Part shown: positions 1 to 8,291 of the stretch, piece by piece
How positions within the stretch are numbered: position 1 is the stretch's first letter
Layout: each line of letters begins with the position of its first letter
Source: Pelosinus sp. IPA-1
Lineage (GTDB): Bacteria > Bacillota > Negativicutes > DSM-13327
NCBI RefSeq assembly: GCF_030269905.1
Contig: NZ_BSVC01000015.1
Coordinates: 1 to 61,836, forward strand
DNA length: 61,836 nt
Direction: 5' to 3'
Translations under genes and position numbers: made by a program
Notes under the pieces: model-generated
Told to the model about the DNA's origin: nothing
Seen by the model: the letters and a program-made list of their open reading frames with translations, nothing else
The model's database searches: none

Positions 1-486
1 CTTTATTCGAAAATGCTGTACTAAAAAATCACATAGCCTGACTTCATCTTCAAATCCAAAAAAAGGAATCTCATCATATAACTGCAAGTCAGAAACTACA
101 GCCAGCAGGTTCTCTCTCTTTCCTAGTGCTTCTTTTCCCGATTGCTGACGATACACTTCAATTTGCGGTTTATTTTCCTTTTTAAATCCCTCTGTAAAAA
201 CAATATCCATATCACTCATATCCTGTATGAGCAAATCAAGTGCTCTTTCTTCAGCAACACGCCGAATATACGCAACCTTATTTGCTGCTGATATACAAAC
301 GATATCAGCACCGGCTTGTGCATGTCGCCAAGTGTCTTTTTCCGGGTAATCTATTTCAAAACCATGCACGTCATGCTTTATAGTTCCTACCTTGTAACCC
401 CGTCGTTTCATCTCGCTAATTACTTTTATAACAAAGGTGGTTTTACCATTATTGGCATAGCCCACAAAAGAAACAACTGGCATCAT
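1..486 (-). CDS. mobB: Molybdopterin-guanine dinucleotide biosynthesis protein MobB (3' end cut by window)
   Basis: The reading frame opens with ATG at 486 (MMPVVSFVGYANNGKTTF) and runs without a stop to the left edge, so the C-terminus is outside the window. The glycine-rich GYANNGKTT segment is the P-loop of the MobB GTPase family, followed by typical MobB text (GTIKHDVHGFEID, and later FTEGFKKE). MobB assists MobA in attaching GMP to molybdopterin. It starts 5 nt after the mobA stop, with a GAGAGCTGG sequence upstream, so the two are probably cotranscribed. Family call is secure; length is not known. Confidence 0.9.
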   Translation of the reverse strand, partial: MMPVVSFVGYANNGKTTFVIKVISEMKRRGYKVGTIKHDVHGFEIDYPEKDTWRHAQAGADIVCISAANKVAYIRRVAEERALDLLIQDMSDMDIVFTEGFKKENKPQIEVYRQQSGKEALGKRENLLAVVSDLQLYDEIPFFGFEDEVRLCDFLVQHFRIK

Positions 487-491
487 CTTTA

Positions 492-1085
492 TCACCAGCT
501 CTCATTATATTTTCTCGCCTCTTGGTACTCTTCATAGGTATTAAGATTGTAAAATAATTTTCCTGGCAAAACGGCGGTAGAAGACCATTCAGCCTCGTGC
601 AAAAAATGGCATTGAACTCTAGTAAAAAGTGAGATCACACGACGATCTCCTTCGCTCAGCAATGTCTCAATTGCCGGGATACATGTCTTGCTGTAAGAAG
701 CAAATAGCGGTTGTTGCTTCTGGCTATAAATTGGTACTACTACATCCCAATTCTTGATTTTATCAAGTAGCATTTTCACAAGCCCAGGAATGACAAATGG
801 CATATCACATCCGATAACAAACGCTTGAGGATACCTAGCATGAGAAAGCCCAGCATGAATCCCACTTAATGGTCCTTGGTTGGGAATGATATCAGCAACA
901 ACTCTTGCAGAAGCTATCATTTGACGAGGTCGATTACTTACCACAATAACTTCCTGACAGATTCCTTGCAAAGTTGCAGTAAGATACTGTAAGATGTCGC
1001 TTTCACCCCATGGGAGAAAAGCTTTATCCTGACCCATTCTAGTACTTTTTCCCCCTGCTAAAATTATGGCACTTGCTTTACTCAA
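492..1085 (-). CDS. mobA: Molybdenum cofactor guanylyltransferase MobA
   Basis: MobA transfers GMP from GTP to molybdopterin to give the guanine dinucleotide form of the cofactor used by many molybdo- and tungsto-enzymes. The N-terminal signature ILAGGKSTRMGQDKAFLPWG is the nucleotide-binding loop of the family, and GPLSGIHAGL and GCDMPFV are further conserved blocks. Length (about 197 residues) is normal. Two TTG starts are possible; the one at 1085 lies 8 nt behind AAGGGGGG, while the TTG at 1091 is too close to it, so 1085 is preferred. Directly followed by mobB. Confidence 0.92.
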   Translation of the reverse strand: MSKASAIILAGGKSTRMGQDKAFLPWGESDILQYLTATLQGICQEVIVVSNRPRQMIASARVVADIIPNQGPLSGIHAGLSHARYPQAFVIGCDMPFVIPGLVKMLLDKIKNWDVVVPIYSQKQQPLFASYSKTCIPAIETLLSEGDRRVISLFTRVQCHFLHEAEWSSTAVLPGKLFYNLNTYEEYQEARKYNESW

Positions 1086-1337
1086 TCCCAAATCCCCCCT
1101 TACAGTCCATGATAAATGAGATTAAGTGACAGATTCTCGTTTTTAGATAGATACTCCAAGGCATGGCCAGAGTTTATAGAGTCGACATTTTATATCTTTA
1201 TTATCGCAGTTAACTTTCACTTTGAATATCAGGGAAACCCACATACCTTGTCAGTATTTTCACTTACACACCTACAGTAATGGCTGGTACTATCAAAGTC
1301 TCATGCAGTTGGCACCCCCAAGAACGCGCACCGAAAC

Positions 1338-1370
1338 AAATCCCTATAGCCTTGTAGGCTATAGGGATTT
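1338..1370 (-). terminator. Terminator hairpin of the ars operon
   Basis: A perfect 14-bp inverted repeat (arms AAATCCCTATAGCC at 1338-1351 and its complement at 1357-1370) with a 5-nt loop lies about 30 nt behind the arsA stop. The T-rich tail is short, so termination strength is uncertain. The rest of 1092-1400 shows no gene. Confidence 0.7.
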
Positions 1371-1401
1371 CATCTAATTATTATTATCGTTTCTTTACCA
1401 C

Positions 1402-3153
1402 TTATCGGATTAATTCTACTAATTTTTTACCTTTAATTTCTTCGCCTTTCCATGGTATTACAGCAAAATTTCCTTGCGCTATTTCATCCACTTTATTAAT
1501 CCATGGAATTTCGTTTTGAGATTTCGTTTTTAATAATGGACTTTGGGTGTTTGTCATGAGTAAGCTTGAATTAATAACCCACCATTTGTTATTAATACCG
1601 GCTCTTTTTAAATCTTCTTGTAAGCGCATTGCTTCGTATACAGGCGTCGCTTCAGGAAGAGTGACAATGACAACTTCTGTTTCTTTTGCATCTCGTAATC
1701 TTGGTAATAAGTTCTTCACCGCTTCTGGTATGTCGCCTTGGGATTTTTGTATTTCTTTATGATAACTTTGTGTAGCATCTAATAGCAGCAACGTGTGACC
1801 AGTAGGTGCTGTATCAATTACCACAATTTCATCATCCGCATTATCTACTATCTCAGCAAAAGCACGGAATACAGCGATTTCTTGTGTGCAGGGAGAGCGA
1901 AGATCTTCTTCTACATACGCAATGTCTTCTTCTGCCATTGTTTCTCTTGCCTTTGCCAAAACAGCTTCCGTGTAATTACGAAGCTCTTCCTTCTCATCAA
2001 TCTTACTTAACCGAATCCCATGACCTTCTTCCACTACAAATTTCAGATGGTCTGCTGGATCAGTGGTTGTCAAATGCACTTTTAAACCTTTTTCGGCAAG
2101 ACCGATGGCAATCGCCGCTGCTAAGGTCGTTTTTCCCACACCACCTTTTCCCATGGTGAAGATCACTCTTTTTTTCGATGCGTAAAGATCCTCAATTAAT
2201 GCTTTAACTTTTGGCAATTCTTCTTTATTTAGCTTATAATTTTGGATTTCTAAATAATCTTCTTTTAACAGCATTCTTATATTTTTAATTCCTGTTACAT
2301 TGTATGCACGTAATGGAATTCTATAGGTCGGAGTATCCTGTAAAGATTCTGGTATATTCCGTAATGCCTCTTGCTGCTTGGAATACAGCTTATCAGCTAT
2401 TTCATCATTTTCAACATCTAAATCCAGCACACCATTAACAACTAATAGTTGATTATTAACTCCTAATTCCTTCAGTTCCTTAGATGCTCGCTCTGCTTCT
2501 TGCAGCGGAGAATATTCAGGCCTAGAGATTAAAATCAAGGTTGTCATTTTACCATCAGCTAGAGTGATAACGGCATTCTTATATACTTCTTTCTTGCTTT
2601 CCAGACCCGATAATTGACCCAGACAAGATGCTCCATGGGTACTTTCGCTAATAAAATTACTCCATGCAGAGGGTAGTTGTAGCATCCTTAAGGTATGACC
2701 CGTTGGTGCTGTATCAAATAAAATATGATCATATTCTATTTGTGTTTTTTCATCGGTGATAAAATTAGAAAACTCATTAAAGGCTGCAATCTCCACCGTA
2801 CAAGACCCTGAAAGCTGCTCCTCCATATTCTGTATAACACTTGCTGGTAGTTTACCTTTATAGGGTGCAATAACAGATTCTTTATAAGCCTTGGCAGCTT
2901 CTTCTGGATTCAGGTTAGCTACTACAAGATTAGGTACCTCTTGAATGGGAGTGCCTTTACTAGTAAGGTTGATACCAAAAACATCCTGCAAGTTAGATGC
3001 TGGATCTGTGCTGACTAATAAAACTTTTTTACCTTGATCTGCTAATGTAATTGCTGTAGCACAGGCTGTCGAAGTTTTTCCGACCCCACCTTTGCCGGTG
3101 AAAAATAAATACTTTGTTAGCTTTATATTATCAGGATTAAATAAGTTGTACAT
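1402..3153 (-). CDS. arsA: Arsenical pump-driving ATPase ArsA
   Basis: ArsA is the soluble ATPase that energises arsenite/antimonite efflux. The 583-residue protein has the two fused halves of the family: P-loop FTGKGGVGKTSTA near residue 20 and MGKGGVGKTTLA near residue 335, each followed by a DTAPTGHTL signal motif. The three metalloid-binding cysteines are present in the expected contexts (SGSCTVE, GASCLGQL, SPCTQEI), so it should be As(III)/Sb(III)-activated. It lies 22 nt behind arsD, its usual metallochaperone partner. The only efflux permease in the cluster is an Acr3, which here probably works with ArsA in place of ArsB. Confidence 0.97.
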   Translation of the reverse strand: MYNLFNPDNIKLTKYLFFTGKGGVGKTSTACATAITLADQGKKVLLVSTDPASNLQDVFGINLTSKGTPIQEVPNLVVANLNPEEAAKAYKESVIAPYKGKLPASVIQNMEEQLSGSCTVEIAAFNEFSNFITDEKTQIEYDHILFDTAPTGHTLRMLQLPSAWSNFISESTHGASCLGQLSGLESKKEVYKNAVITLADGKMTTLILISRPEYSPLQEAERASKELKELGVNNQLLVVNGVLDLDVENDEIADKLYSKQQEALRNIPESLQDTPTYRIPLRAYNVTGIKNIRMLLKEDYLEIQNYKLNKEELPKVKALIEDLYASKKRVIFTMGKGGVGKTTLAAAIAIGLAEKGLKVHLTTTDPADHLKFVVEEGHGIRLSKIDEKEELRNYTEAVLAKARETMAEEDIAYVEEDLRSPCTQEIAVFRAFAEIVDNADDEIVVIDTAPTGHTLLLLDATQSYHKEIQKSQGDIPEAVKNLLPRLRDAKETEVVIVTLPEATPVYEAMRLQEDLKRAGINNKWWVINSSLLMTNTQSPLLKTKSQNEIPWINKVDEIAQGNFAVIPWKGEEIKGKKLVELIR

Positions 3154-3175
3154 GTAATGTCCTCCTACGTTCTAC

Positions 3176-3547
3176 TTAGCAACATCCACCTTCACAACAA
3201 CATCCATTCTCTTTTTCTGTAGCGGCGGCGGCTATTTCTTCTTTTGATACGCCCGACCATTGAGCAAATTCATCCTCTGTAGGATATTTCCTGGTTTTAA
3301 CTACTTCTCCATCTACGATGGTAATTGGTAAAACCTCTACTTCTTCTTTCATCAAGTAGTCATTTACCTTCTTATTATCTATAAAGGCTTGAGGTTCACT
3401 AGAAAGACCATAGCGAATGATGTCAACGCCCTTTTTAGTAAGAGCATTCACAGTAGTCGCCACTCTTAACAACTCTTGATCAATACCAGGTCCACAAATT
3501 CCTGTTGCACAACACATTGCTGGATCAAAAATTTCAATTTTACTCAT
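3176..3547 (-). CDS. arsD: Arsenite metallochaperone ArsD
   Basis: ArsD delivers As(III) to ArsA and can act as a weak repressor. The N-terminus IFDPAMCCATGICGPGID holds the Cys12-Cys13-Cys18 site of the family, and the C-terminus ends in two vicinal Cys groups (NGCCCEGGCC), like the extra cysteines of the plasmid R773 protein. Length 123 is typical. It precedes arsA in the same direction. A probable operator lies 40-70 nt upstream, so arsDA may have its own control in addition to read-through from arsR. Confidence 0.95.
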   Translation of the reverse strand: MSKIEIFDPAMCCATGICGPGIDQELLRVATTVNALTKKGVDIIRYGLSSEPQAFIDNKKVNDYLMKEEVEVLPITIVDGEVVKTRKYPTEDEFAQWSGVSKEEIAAAATEKENGCCCEGGCC

Positions 3548-3586
3548 TTTTATCGCCCCTTTAATTTATTGACTTACTATAAACAT

Positions 3587-3615
3587 ATATGTCTATATTT
3601 AAATATAATCATATA
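3587..3615 (-). promoter_or_regulatory. Second ArsR-type operator, upstream of arsD
   Basis: The 29 bp here match the operator in front of arsR (4048-4076) at nearly all positions. The site is an imperfect palindrome with half-sites ATATGTCTATATTT and ATATGATTATATTT. Only a weak -35 is visible, so it may be an internal, arsenite-released promoter for arsDA. Confidence 0.6.
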
Positions 3616-3625
3616 GCATTTAATA

Positions 3626-3650
3626 ATTACAAGTGCTAAGCACTTGTAAT
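3626..3650. terminator. Hairpin spanning the arsR stop codon
   Basis: A perfect palindrome with 12-bp arms (ATTACAAGTGCT and complement) around one central base covers the last codons and TAG of arsR. It lacks a clear U-tract, so it may be an attenuator or mRNA-processing hairpin between arsR and arsDA. Confidence 0.5.
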
Positions 3651-3995
3651 TTCTAAAGACCCGCATTCATAGTTCTGTTCACGATACGTTCTCAGCTTAG
3701 CTATATCATGTTGGTATTGGAGATGCTTAGCAAAATCTTCATCTAATAAAGTTTTTATAAAGGAATGGTCTTTTATTATATCTACGTTAATGCCATAGTA
3801 TACCCACTGTGATTTTTTCTCACTATAAATAATACCCGCATCGCGAAGTTTTGCCAGATGTCTAGACACATTAGACTGACTAGTTTGGAGTATGTCTTCA
3901 ATTTCGCATACACATAAATTTTCAACTCGTAATAAATTTACAATTCTAAGTCTGGTTCCATCCCCTAATGCTTTTACGATTCGTGTTATACTCAA
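3636..3995 (-). CDS. arsR: ArsR-family metalloid-responsive repressor (ars operon)
   Basis: A winged-helix repressor of the ArsR/SmtB family: VKALGDGTRLRIVNLL opening, the metal-binding ENLCVCEIEDIL in helix 3, and the DNA-recognition segment SQSNVSRHLAKLRDAGI. The CxC pair fits As(III)/Sb(III) sensing. The TTG start at 3995 is preferred over upstream ATGs because AAAGGAGG sits 8 nt before it; the protein is then 119 residues, normal for the family. It is followed by arsD and arsA and is preceded by a consensus promoter overlapped by a palindromic operator, consistent with autoregulation. Confidence 0.93.
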   Translation of the reverse strand: MSITRIVKALGDGTRLRIVNLLRVENLCVCEIEDILQTSQSNVSRHLAKLRDAGIIYSEKKSQWVYYGINVDIIKDHSFIKTLLDEDFAKHLQYQHDIAKLRTYREQNYECGSLEITSA

Positions 3996-4047
3996 TGCAA
4001 ATACCTCCTTTACTATCCAATCTATCAAACAAAGTATGGATACCCTA

Positions 4048-4097
4048 ATATGTCTATATTCATTTTTAATCATATACTTTGTCTTTAATTTTGTCAA
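4048..4097 (-). promoter_or_regulatory. ars promoter with overlapping ArsR operator
   Basis: TTGACA (4092-4097) and TATGAT (4069-4074) are separated by exactly 17 nt, a near-consensus sigma-A promoter reading into arsR. The -10 box is covered by a 29-bp imperfect palindrome (4048-4076), placed where a bound ArsR dimer would block RNA polymerase. Confidence 0.75.
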
Positions 4098-4122
4098 CAT
4101 GATCTCTATGCTAGCGCCGTGA

Positions 4123-4308
4123 TTATTTTTGACCTTCTTGTTGAGAAACCAATTGCGTTAGGAGCAACGCTACATTTGAAATAGCAACTTCTAATTTCAT
4201 CCGCACCTCAGGCATTATCAAACATTCCTGGGGATTTGAAATGTCTACGTAATAAGCTTCCTCTAGCTTCCCTAGATAACAATATAACTCGTCAATCTCT
4301 TTTATCAA
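4123..4308 (-). CDS. Small protein of unknown function in the ars cluster
   Basis: A 61-residue acidic, helix-prone protein (MIKEIDELYCYLGKLEEAYYVD...). It starts with TTG 8 nt behind GGGGAGGG, a good ribosome binding site, which argues for a real gene. It contains two isolated cysteines but no CxC or CxxC motif. It lies between a small membrane protein and arsR, all on the same strand. Family not recognised; a role with arsenic is inferred only from position. Confidence 0.55.
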   Translation of the reverse strand: MIKEIDELYCYLGKLEEAYYVDISNPQECLIMPEVRMKLEVAISNVALLLTQLVSQQEGQK

Positions 4309-4374
4309 TTACTATTCCCTCCCCGTTACCTATTTACAAACACCTTCGATGGAAATACAGCAAGGTTCCTTCCA

Positions 4375-4575
4375 TTATCTCCCTAATACAGCATTGACCA
4401 AAACGCTGGCGGCAACACAGAGAAATGACACTTTGCCAACCAAAAATATCCTTTCTTGTGTCCCAAGAATGATCCCTCGTTTTTTTTGAAAAAGATAAGC
4501 AAATAAAGAGATGATAATAAACCAAAATACCCAGGATATAATGAACATACAAATCTGTTGACTTATATCGGGCAT
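4375..4575 (-). CDS. Small two-helix membrane protein in the ars cluster
   Basis: A 66-residue protein with two hydrophobic segments (roughly residues 9-28 and 43-63) separated by a basic loop containing QKKRG. The ATG at 4575 follows GGAGGAG at 8 nt spacing. A longer overlapping frame (4334-4606) lacks these features and is taken as a shadow. It sits 59 nt behind acr3 and could be an accessory to the pump, but no family is recognised. Confidence 0.6.
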   Translation of the reverse strand: MPDISQQICMFIISWVFWFIIISLFAYLFQKKRGIILGTQERIFLVGKVSFLCVAASVLVNAVLGR

Positions 4576-4634
4576 TATCTTTTCTCCTCCCTCGCGTACG
4601 TCTCACTAGGGCTGAAGCACTACAGAACTACCCT

Positions 4635-5702
4635 CTAGCCTTTTTCTTTTGTCGGCTTTGATTCAAAATCAAACCAGTGCTGGGTCCGATTGCAGAAGCT
4701 GCACACCGACAACATGACTGGCACTTCCACCAACACGCCGACAACAGTGGCCAGTGTTGCACCTGACGTCAAACCGAATAAGGAAATAGTAACTGCAACG
4801 GCCAATTCAAAAAAATTACTAGCTCCGATGAGTGCCGCTGGTGAGGCGATATTATGTGGCACTTTAAAATATTTAGCTAGACCATAGGCTAACGAGGAAT
4901 TAAAGTAAACCTGAATAATAATAGGGATGGCAATCAAAACAATGCTAAACCAATTATTAGTAATGACTTCTCCCTGGAAAGCGAAGATAATGACCAATGT
5001 TACCAGTAAGGCAATAATGGTTACTGGTTTTAATGGCGTCAATAATTTGTCATTAAACCAATCTTCGCCACGGGATGGGATCAAAATACGTCTGGTAATA
5101 TAACCTGCAACTAACGGAATGACAATATACAATAGTACCGACATAAACAAGACATCTTTAGGTACGATAATATTGGAAACCCCTAATAAGAACATGACAA
5201 TTGGTGCAAACAACGCCAACATGAGTAAATCATTAATGGCCACCTGCACTAAAGTGTATGCAGGATCACCATCCGTCAGATAGCTCCATACAAATACCAT
5301 GGCGGTACAAGGTGCTGCCGCTAGAATAATGGTGCCGGCAAGATATTCATTGGCCATTTGTTCACCAATCATACCAATAAAAACATATTTGAAAAAGAAC
5401 CAGCCTAACAGTGCCATACTGAAAGGTTTTACTAACCAATTGACAAACAAAGTAATGAATAGCCCCTTCGGTCTGTCTCCTACTTTCAGAATAGCGGAAA
5501 AATCAATTTTCAGCATCATAGGATAGATCATTAGCCATATTAAAACTGCAATCGGTAAATTCACATGACTGATTTCCATTTTACTCAGTGAATCAACCAC
5601 CCCAGGGAACACCTTGCCAAAGCCAATACCAATCACAATACATAGTGCTACCCATAAACTTAAATACCTTTCAAAAAAGTCCAACCTTTTTTCTGTAGAC
5701 AT
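4635..5702 (-). CDS. acr3: Arsenite efflux permease Acr3
   Basis: Acr3 exports As(III) across the cytoplasmic membrane. The 355-residue protein has about ten hydrophobic segments and the family blocks AAAPCTAMVFVWSYLTDGD (with the essential thiolate cysteine) and SPAALIGASNFFELAVAVTI. GAGGAGG lies 11 nt upstream of the ATG. It is the only dedicated arsenite carrier in the cluster and lies among arsR, arsD, arsA and arsC. The 470-nt leader upstream carries an 18-bp palindrome, so it probably has its own regulated promoter. Confidence 0.96.
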   Translation of the reverse strand: MSTEKRLDFFERYLSLWVALCIVIGIGFGKVFPGVVDSLSKMEISHVNLPIAVLIWLMIYPMMLKIDFSAILKVGDRPKGLFITLFVNWLVKPFSMALLGWFFFKYVFIGMIGEQMANEYLAGTIILAAAPCTAMVFVWSYLTDGDPAYTLVQVAINDLLMLALFAPIVMFLLGVSNIIVPKDVLFMSVLLYIVIPLVAGYITRRILIPSRGEDWFNDKLLTPLKPVTIIALLVTLVIIFAFQGEVITNNWFSIVLIAIPIIIQVYFNSSLAYGLAKYFKVPHNIASPAALIGASNFFELAVAVTISLFGLTSGATLATVVGVLVEVPVMLSVCSFCNRTQHWFDFESKPTKEKG

Positions 5703-6175
5703 TAAAATAAAAACCTCCTCTTCATGTAAATAAATATTTTAGATAAAAACCTTTCTTATACATTATATGAATATATTTGAATTGATGCATGTACTTATTA
5801 AAAAAAATTTAGGCATTCGGATTATTGGTGTTAAGCTAAAAAAACATAATGCAAAAATTCTAAAGTTAATCCAATAATACTTTTTAGCTAATTATTTTCT
5901 GATAGGCAATAACATCAAGCAGTTTTCCTAATCTTTGTCCTATGCTCTTGGAATTTTGTCAGCTTTAAAATTCTCATTCGGCAGCTAAGATCTTAAGTAC
6001 TTCTTAGCAACTTCTATAGGTCAAAGATGAAGTCCTCCTTGCGAATATGATTATATTCGATTTTACTCATATATGTCAATAAAAAATTAACATACATTTT
6101 AATCTGACTAGCATGCGAAAGAAATGCCTGTCCTCTATCTACAATAACAAATAAAATTATCTGGCCTATTGCATT
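5703..6175 (-). other. Long leader between arsR2 and acr3
   Basis: No plausible gene is visible in these 470 nt. They hold a palindromic operator (6042-6059), followed on the minus strand by AAGGAGGAC, a strong Shine-Dalgarno-like sequence that is not followed by a usable reading frame, then short broken frames. A TATAAT box and an AT-rich half-site resembling the ars operator lie at about 5760-5790, closer to acr3. It may be a long untranslated leader or the remains of a lost gene. Confidence 0.5.
6042..6059. promoter_or_regulatory. Palindromic operator upstream of acr3
   Basis: Perfect 7-bp arms CGAATAT/ATATTCG around GATT form an 18-bp palindrome of the ArsR/SmtB operator type. It shares the ATATGATTATATT half-site with the two operators near arsR and arsD. 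Confidence 0.6.
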
Positions 6176-6475
6176 TTAATTAGGGCTGCAAGTTCTATAG
6201 CGTTCCTTCGTTGCCATTTTACACAACTGCAGAAAGACCTCAATCTGGTTAAATACTTGCGGATTCAAGCGGTAATAAATCCATTTTCCGTCGCGGCTAT
6301 CCAGTACGATGCCGGATTGTTTTAAAATTTTTAGATGATGTGAAATGGCCGGCTGGGATTTATCGAAAGCCGCTAGGATATCACATACGCAAAGTTCCTT
6401 ATCAATTAGCATCCGTACAATTTCTAGGCGAATTTCATCCCCTAGTGCTTTAAAAATTAACGCCACATCTTCCAC
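6176..6475 (-). CDS. ArsR-family repressor, second copy
   Basis: A 99-residue winged-helix protein: IFKALGDEIRLEIVRML, the metal-site motif KELCVCDILAAF, and the recognition helix SQPAISHHLKILKQSGI, ending in RYRTCSPN. It belongs to the group with the CVC pair in helix 3 and is diverged from the arsR at 3636. The GTG start at 6475 has GGAGGG 5-6 nt upstream. It lies between the flavoprotein gene and the acr3 leader, whose palindrome is a likely target. Confidence 0.9.
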   Translation of the reverse strand: MEDVALIFKALGDEIRLEIVRMLIDKELCVCDILAAFDKSQPAISHHLKILKQSGIVLDSRDGKWIYYRLNPQVFNQIEVFLQLCKMATKERYRTCSPN

Positions 6476-6594
6476 AATTACCCTCCGCTTCTCATTTTCT
6501 ATTCTTTAGTATCGAGGAGGATAGGGAGTGATTAGCTCCCCTTCTTCTTACCTCTGTATTTGTAGTTTGTTATTGATGGTTCGGGCCATATACT

Positions 6595-8247
6595 TTATTT
6601 TTTGCCATTTTTGCTATAATTCTTATAACCGCCCGACAAATTGTATACTTTCTTAAAGCCATGATTGATCAAAATATTTTGAGCAGCATTCCCGGTAACC
6701 CCTTTATTACAATAAGTAACCGTAACCCTTTCTTTATCAAGGGAATTAAGCGCTGCACGTATTTGCTCCTGAGGGATATTCACTGCACCCTCAACATGAG
6801 CTTGATTATATTGCTTGCTCACCCTGGCATCGATAATCTGCACTTCTTTACCATTTCTAATTTTTTCCTGTAACTCAGTCGGGGTCATTAGTTCTCTGCC
6901 GCGCCTAATGGCATTATCTAGAATCATGCCGGTATACATCACCGGGTCTTTGGTGGTAGAAAATGGTGGTGCATAGGCTAAATCCAGATGAAACAAATCT
7001 TCTGCTTTCGCACCGAAAGTAATGGCGGTCACAAAGACATCCATTCGTTTATCAACGCCGGATTTTCCGACAATTTGCACCCCCAGAACCTTGCCAGTGC
7101 TTTGATCGGCAACCGCCTTAATGACCATCTCATTACCGTGATAATATTCGGGCTTGTCTGGTTTAATGTTATGACAAACAACAACTTCATAGCCTTCTTT
7201 TTTTGCTTCCTTTTCCGTAAGACCAGTCTGGCCTACTGCCATCTCAAACACTTTAAAAATACCTGTCCCCAAAATTCCCCGGAACTCCAAATCGCCGCCA
7301 GTGATTTGATCACCAGTGATTCGCCCCATTTTGTTGGCAGTAGAACCTAACGGCCTATATAAAGGTTTCCCGGTAATTAAAGAGTAACTTTCCGCGCAGT
7401 CACCGCAGGCATAGATATCATCCATATTGGTTTGCATTTTTCGATTGACTTTGATGGCTCCTGTTGAACCAAGTTCAATTCCTGCTTTTTGGGCTAGTTC
7501 TACATTGGGTCTTACCCCGACAGCCATGATCACAAAATCCGCTTCGATTTCTTTGCCGCTTTTCAGTATCACTTTACTAACAGAAGGGTCTCCTTCCAGC
7601 CGGATCACTGAATCGTTAACGATTACCTGTACGCCCTTCTCCACCAGATGATCTGCCACATATACCGCAATGTCTGGATCTAAAGCAGGCATAACGTGCT
7701 CTGCCATTTCCACGACACTAACAGAGATTCCCCTCGCTGTTAAGTTTTCCGCCATTTCAAGACCGATAAATCCGGAACCGACAACAACAGCCGATTTTGG
7801 CTTGGCTGCTAGCACTTGTTCACGGATACGGTCGGCATTGATTACATTCCGTAAATAAAATACATTAGGTTTATTGCCACCCTCTATGGCAGGCACAACC
7901 GATTTTGCTCCAGTGGCAACAACCAGTTTATCATAGCTTTCCTGGAAGATTTCTAACGTAACTAGATTCTGAACCGTAAGTACTTTACGCTGTGGCTGAA
8001 TTTCTAACACTTGATGTCTGGTGTATACATCCACATTATATTTCTGTTTGAAGAATGCAGCATCTCTGGGAACCAATTGTCCCCGCCCTTCCACTTCAGT
8101 TCCAATAAAGTACGGCAAGCCGCATCCTGAATAGGATACATCACTGTCTGCATCAAATAAAGTAATTTGAGCATTTTCATTGTTTCTTCTCGCTTTGGCT
8201 GCTGCAGAAGTGCCAGCAGCTACCCCGCCAATAATAATAATTTTCAT
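6595..8247 (-). CDS. CoA-disulfide reductase/NADH oxidase-like flavoprotein with C-terminal rhodanese domain
   Basis: An FAD/NAD(P)H-dependent pyridine nucleotide-disulfide oxidoreductase of the single-cysteine type. The N-terminal FAD motif IIIIGGVAAGTSAAAKARR, the redox cysteine in SYSGCGLPYFIG, the NAD-binding VVVGSGFIGLEMAENL and the FAD-contact ACGDCAES are present. The last 90 residues are a rhodanese domain with active-site Cys in VTYCNKGVTGN. The ATG at 8247 has AGGTGGG just upstream; an ATG 15 nt earlier has none. It lies between arsC and arsR, so it probably supports thiol or persulfide redox chemistry during arsenate reduction; its substrate is not shown by the sequence. Confidence 0.9.
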   Translation of the reverse strand: MKIIIIGGVAAGTSAAAKARRNNENAQITLFDADSDVSYSGCGLPYFIGTEVEGRGQLVPRDAAFFKQKYNVDVYTRHQVLEIQPQRKVLTVQNLVTLEIFQESYDKLVVATGAKSVVPAIEGGNKPNVFYLRNVINADRIREQVLAAKPKSAVVVGSGFIGLEMAENLTARGISVSVVEMAEHVMPALDPDIAVYVADHLVEKGVQVIVNDSVIRLEGDPSVSKVILKSGKEIEADFVIMAVGVRPNVELAQKAGIELGSTGAIKVNRKMQTNMDDIYACGDCAESYSLITGKPLYRPLGSTANKMGRITGDQITGGDLEFRGILGTGIFKVFEMAVGQTGLTEKEAKKEGYEVVVCHNIKPDKPEYYHGNEMVIKAVADQSTGKVLGVQIVGKSGVDKRMDVFVTAITFGAKAEDLFHLDLAYAPPFSTTKDPVMYTGMILDNAIRRGRELMTPTELQEKIRNGKEVQIIDARVSKQYNQAHVEGAVNIPQEQIRAALNSLDKERVTVTYCNKGVTGNAAQNILINHGFKKVYNLSGGYKNYSKNGKK

Positions 8248-8291
8248 AATAACCCACCTCATAAACCACCAGATTTGCCACTGGTGGCATT

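Noticed and set aside
4334-4606. 90-residue frame overlapping the small membrane protein gene
   Set aside because: It is arginine-rich and low in coding character at the start, has no ribosome binding site, and covers the better 66-residue frame.
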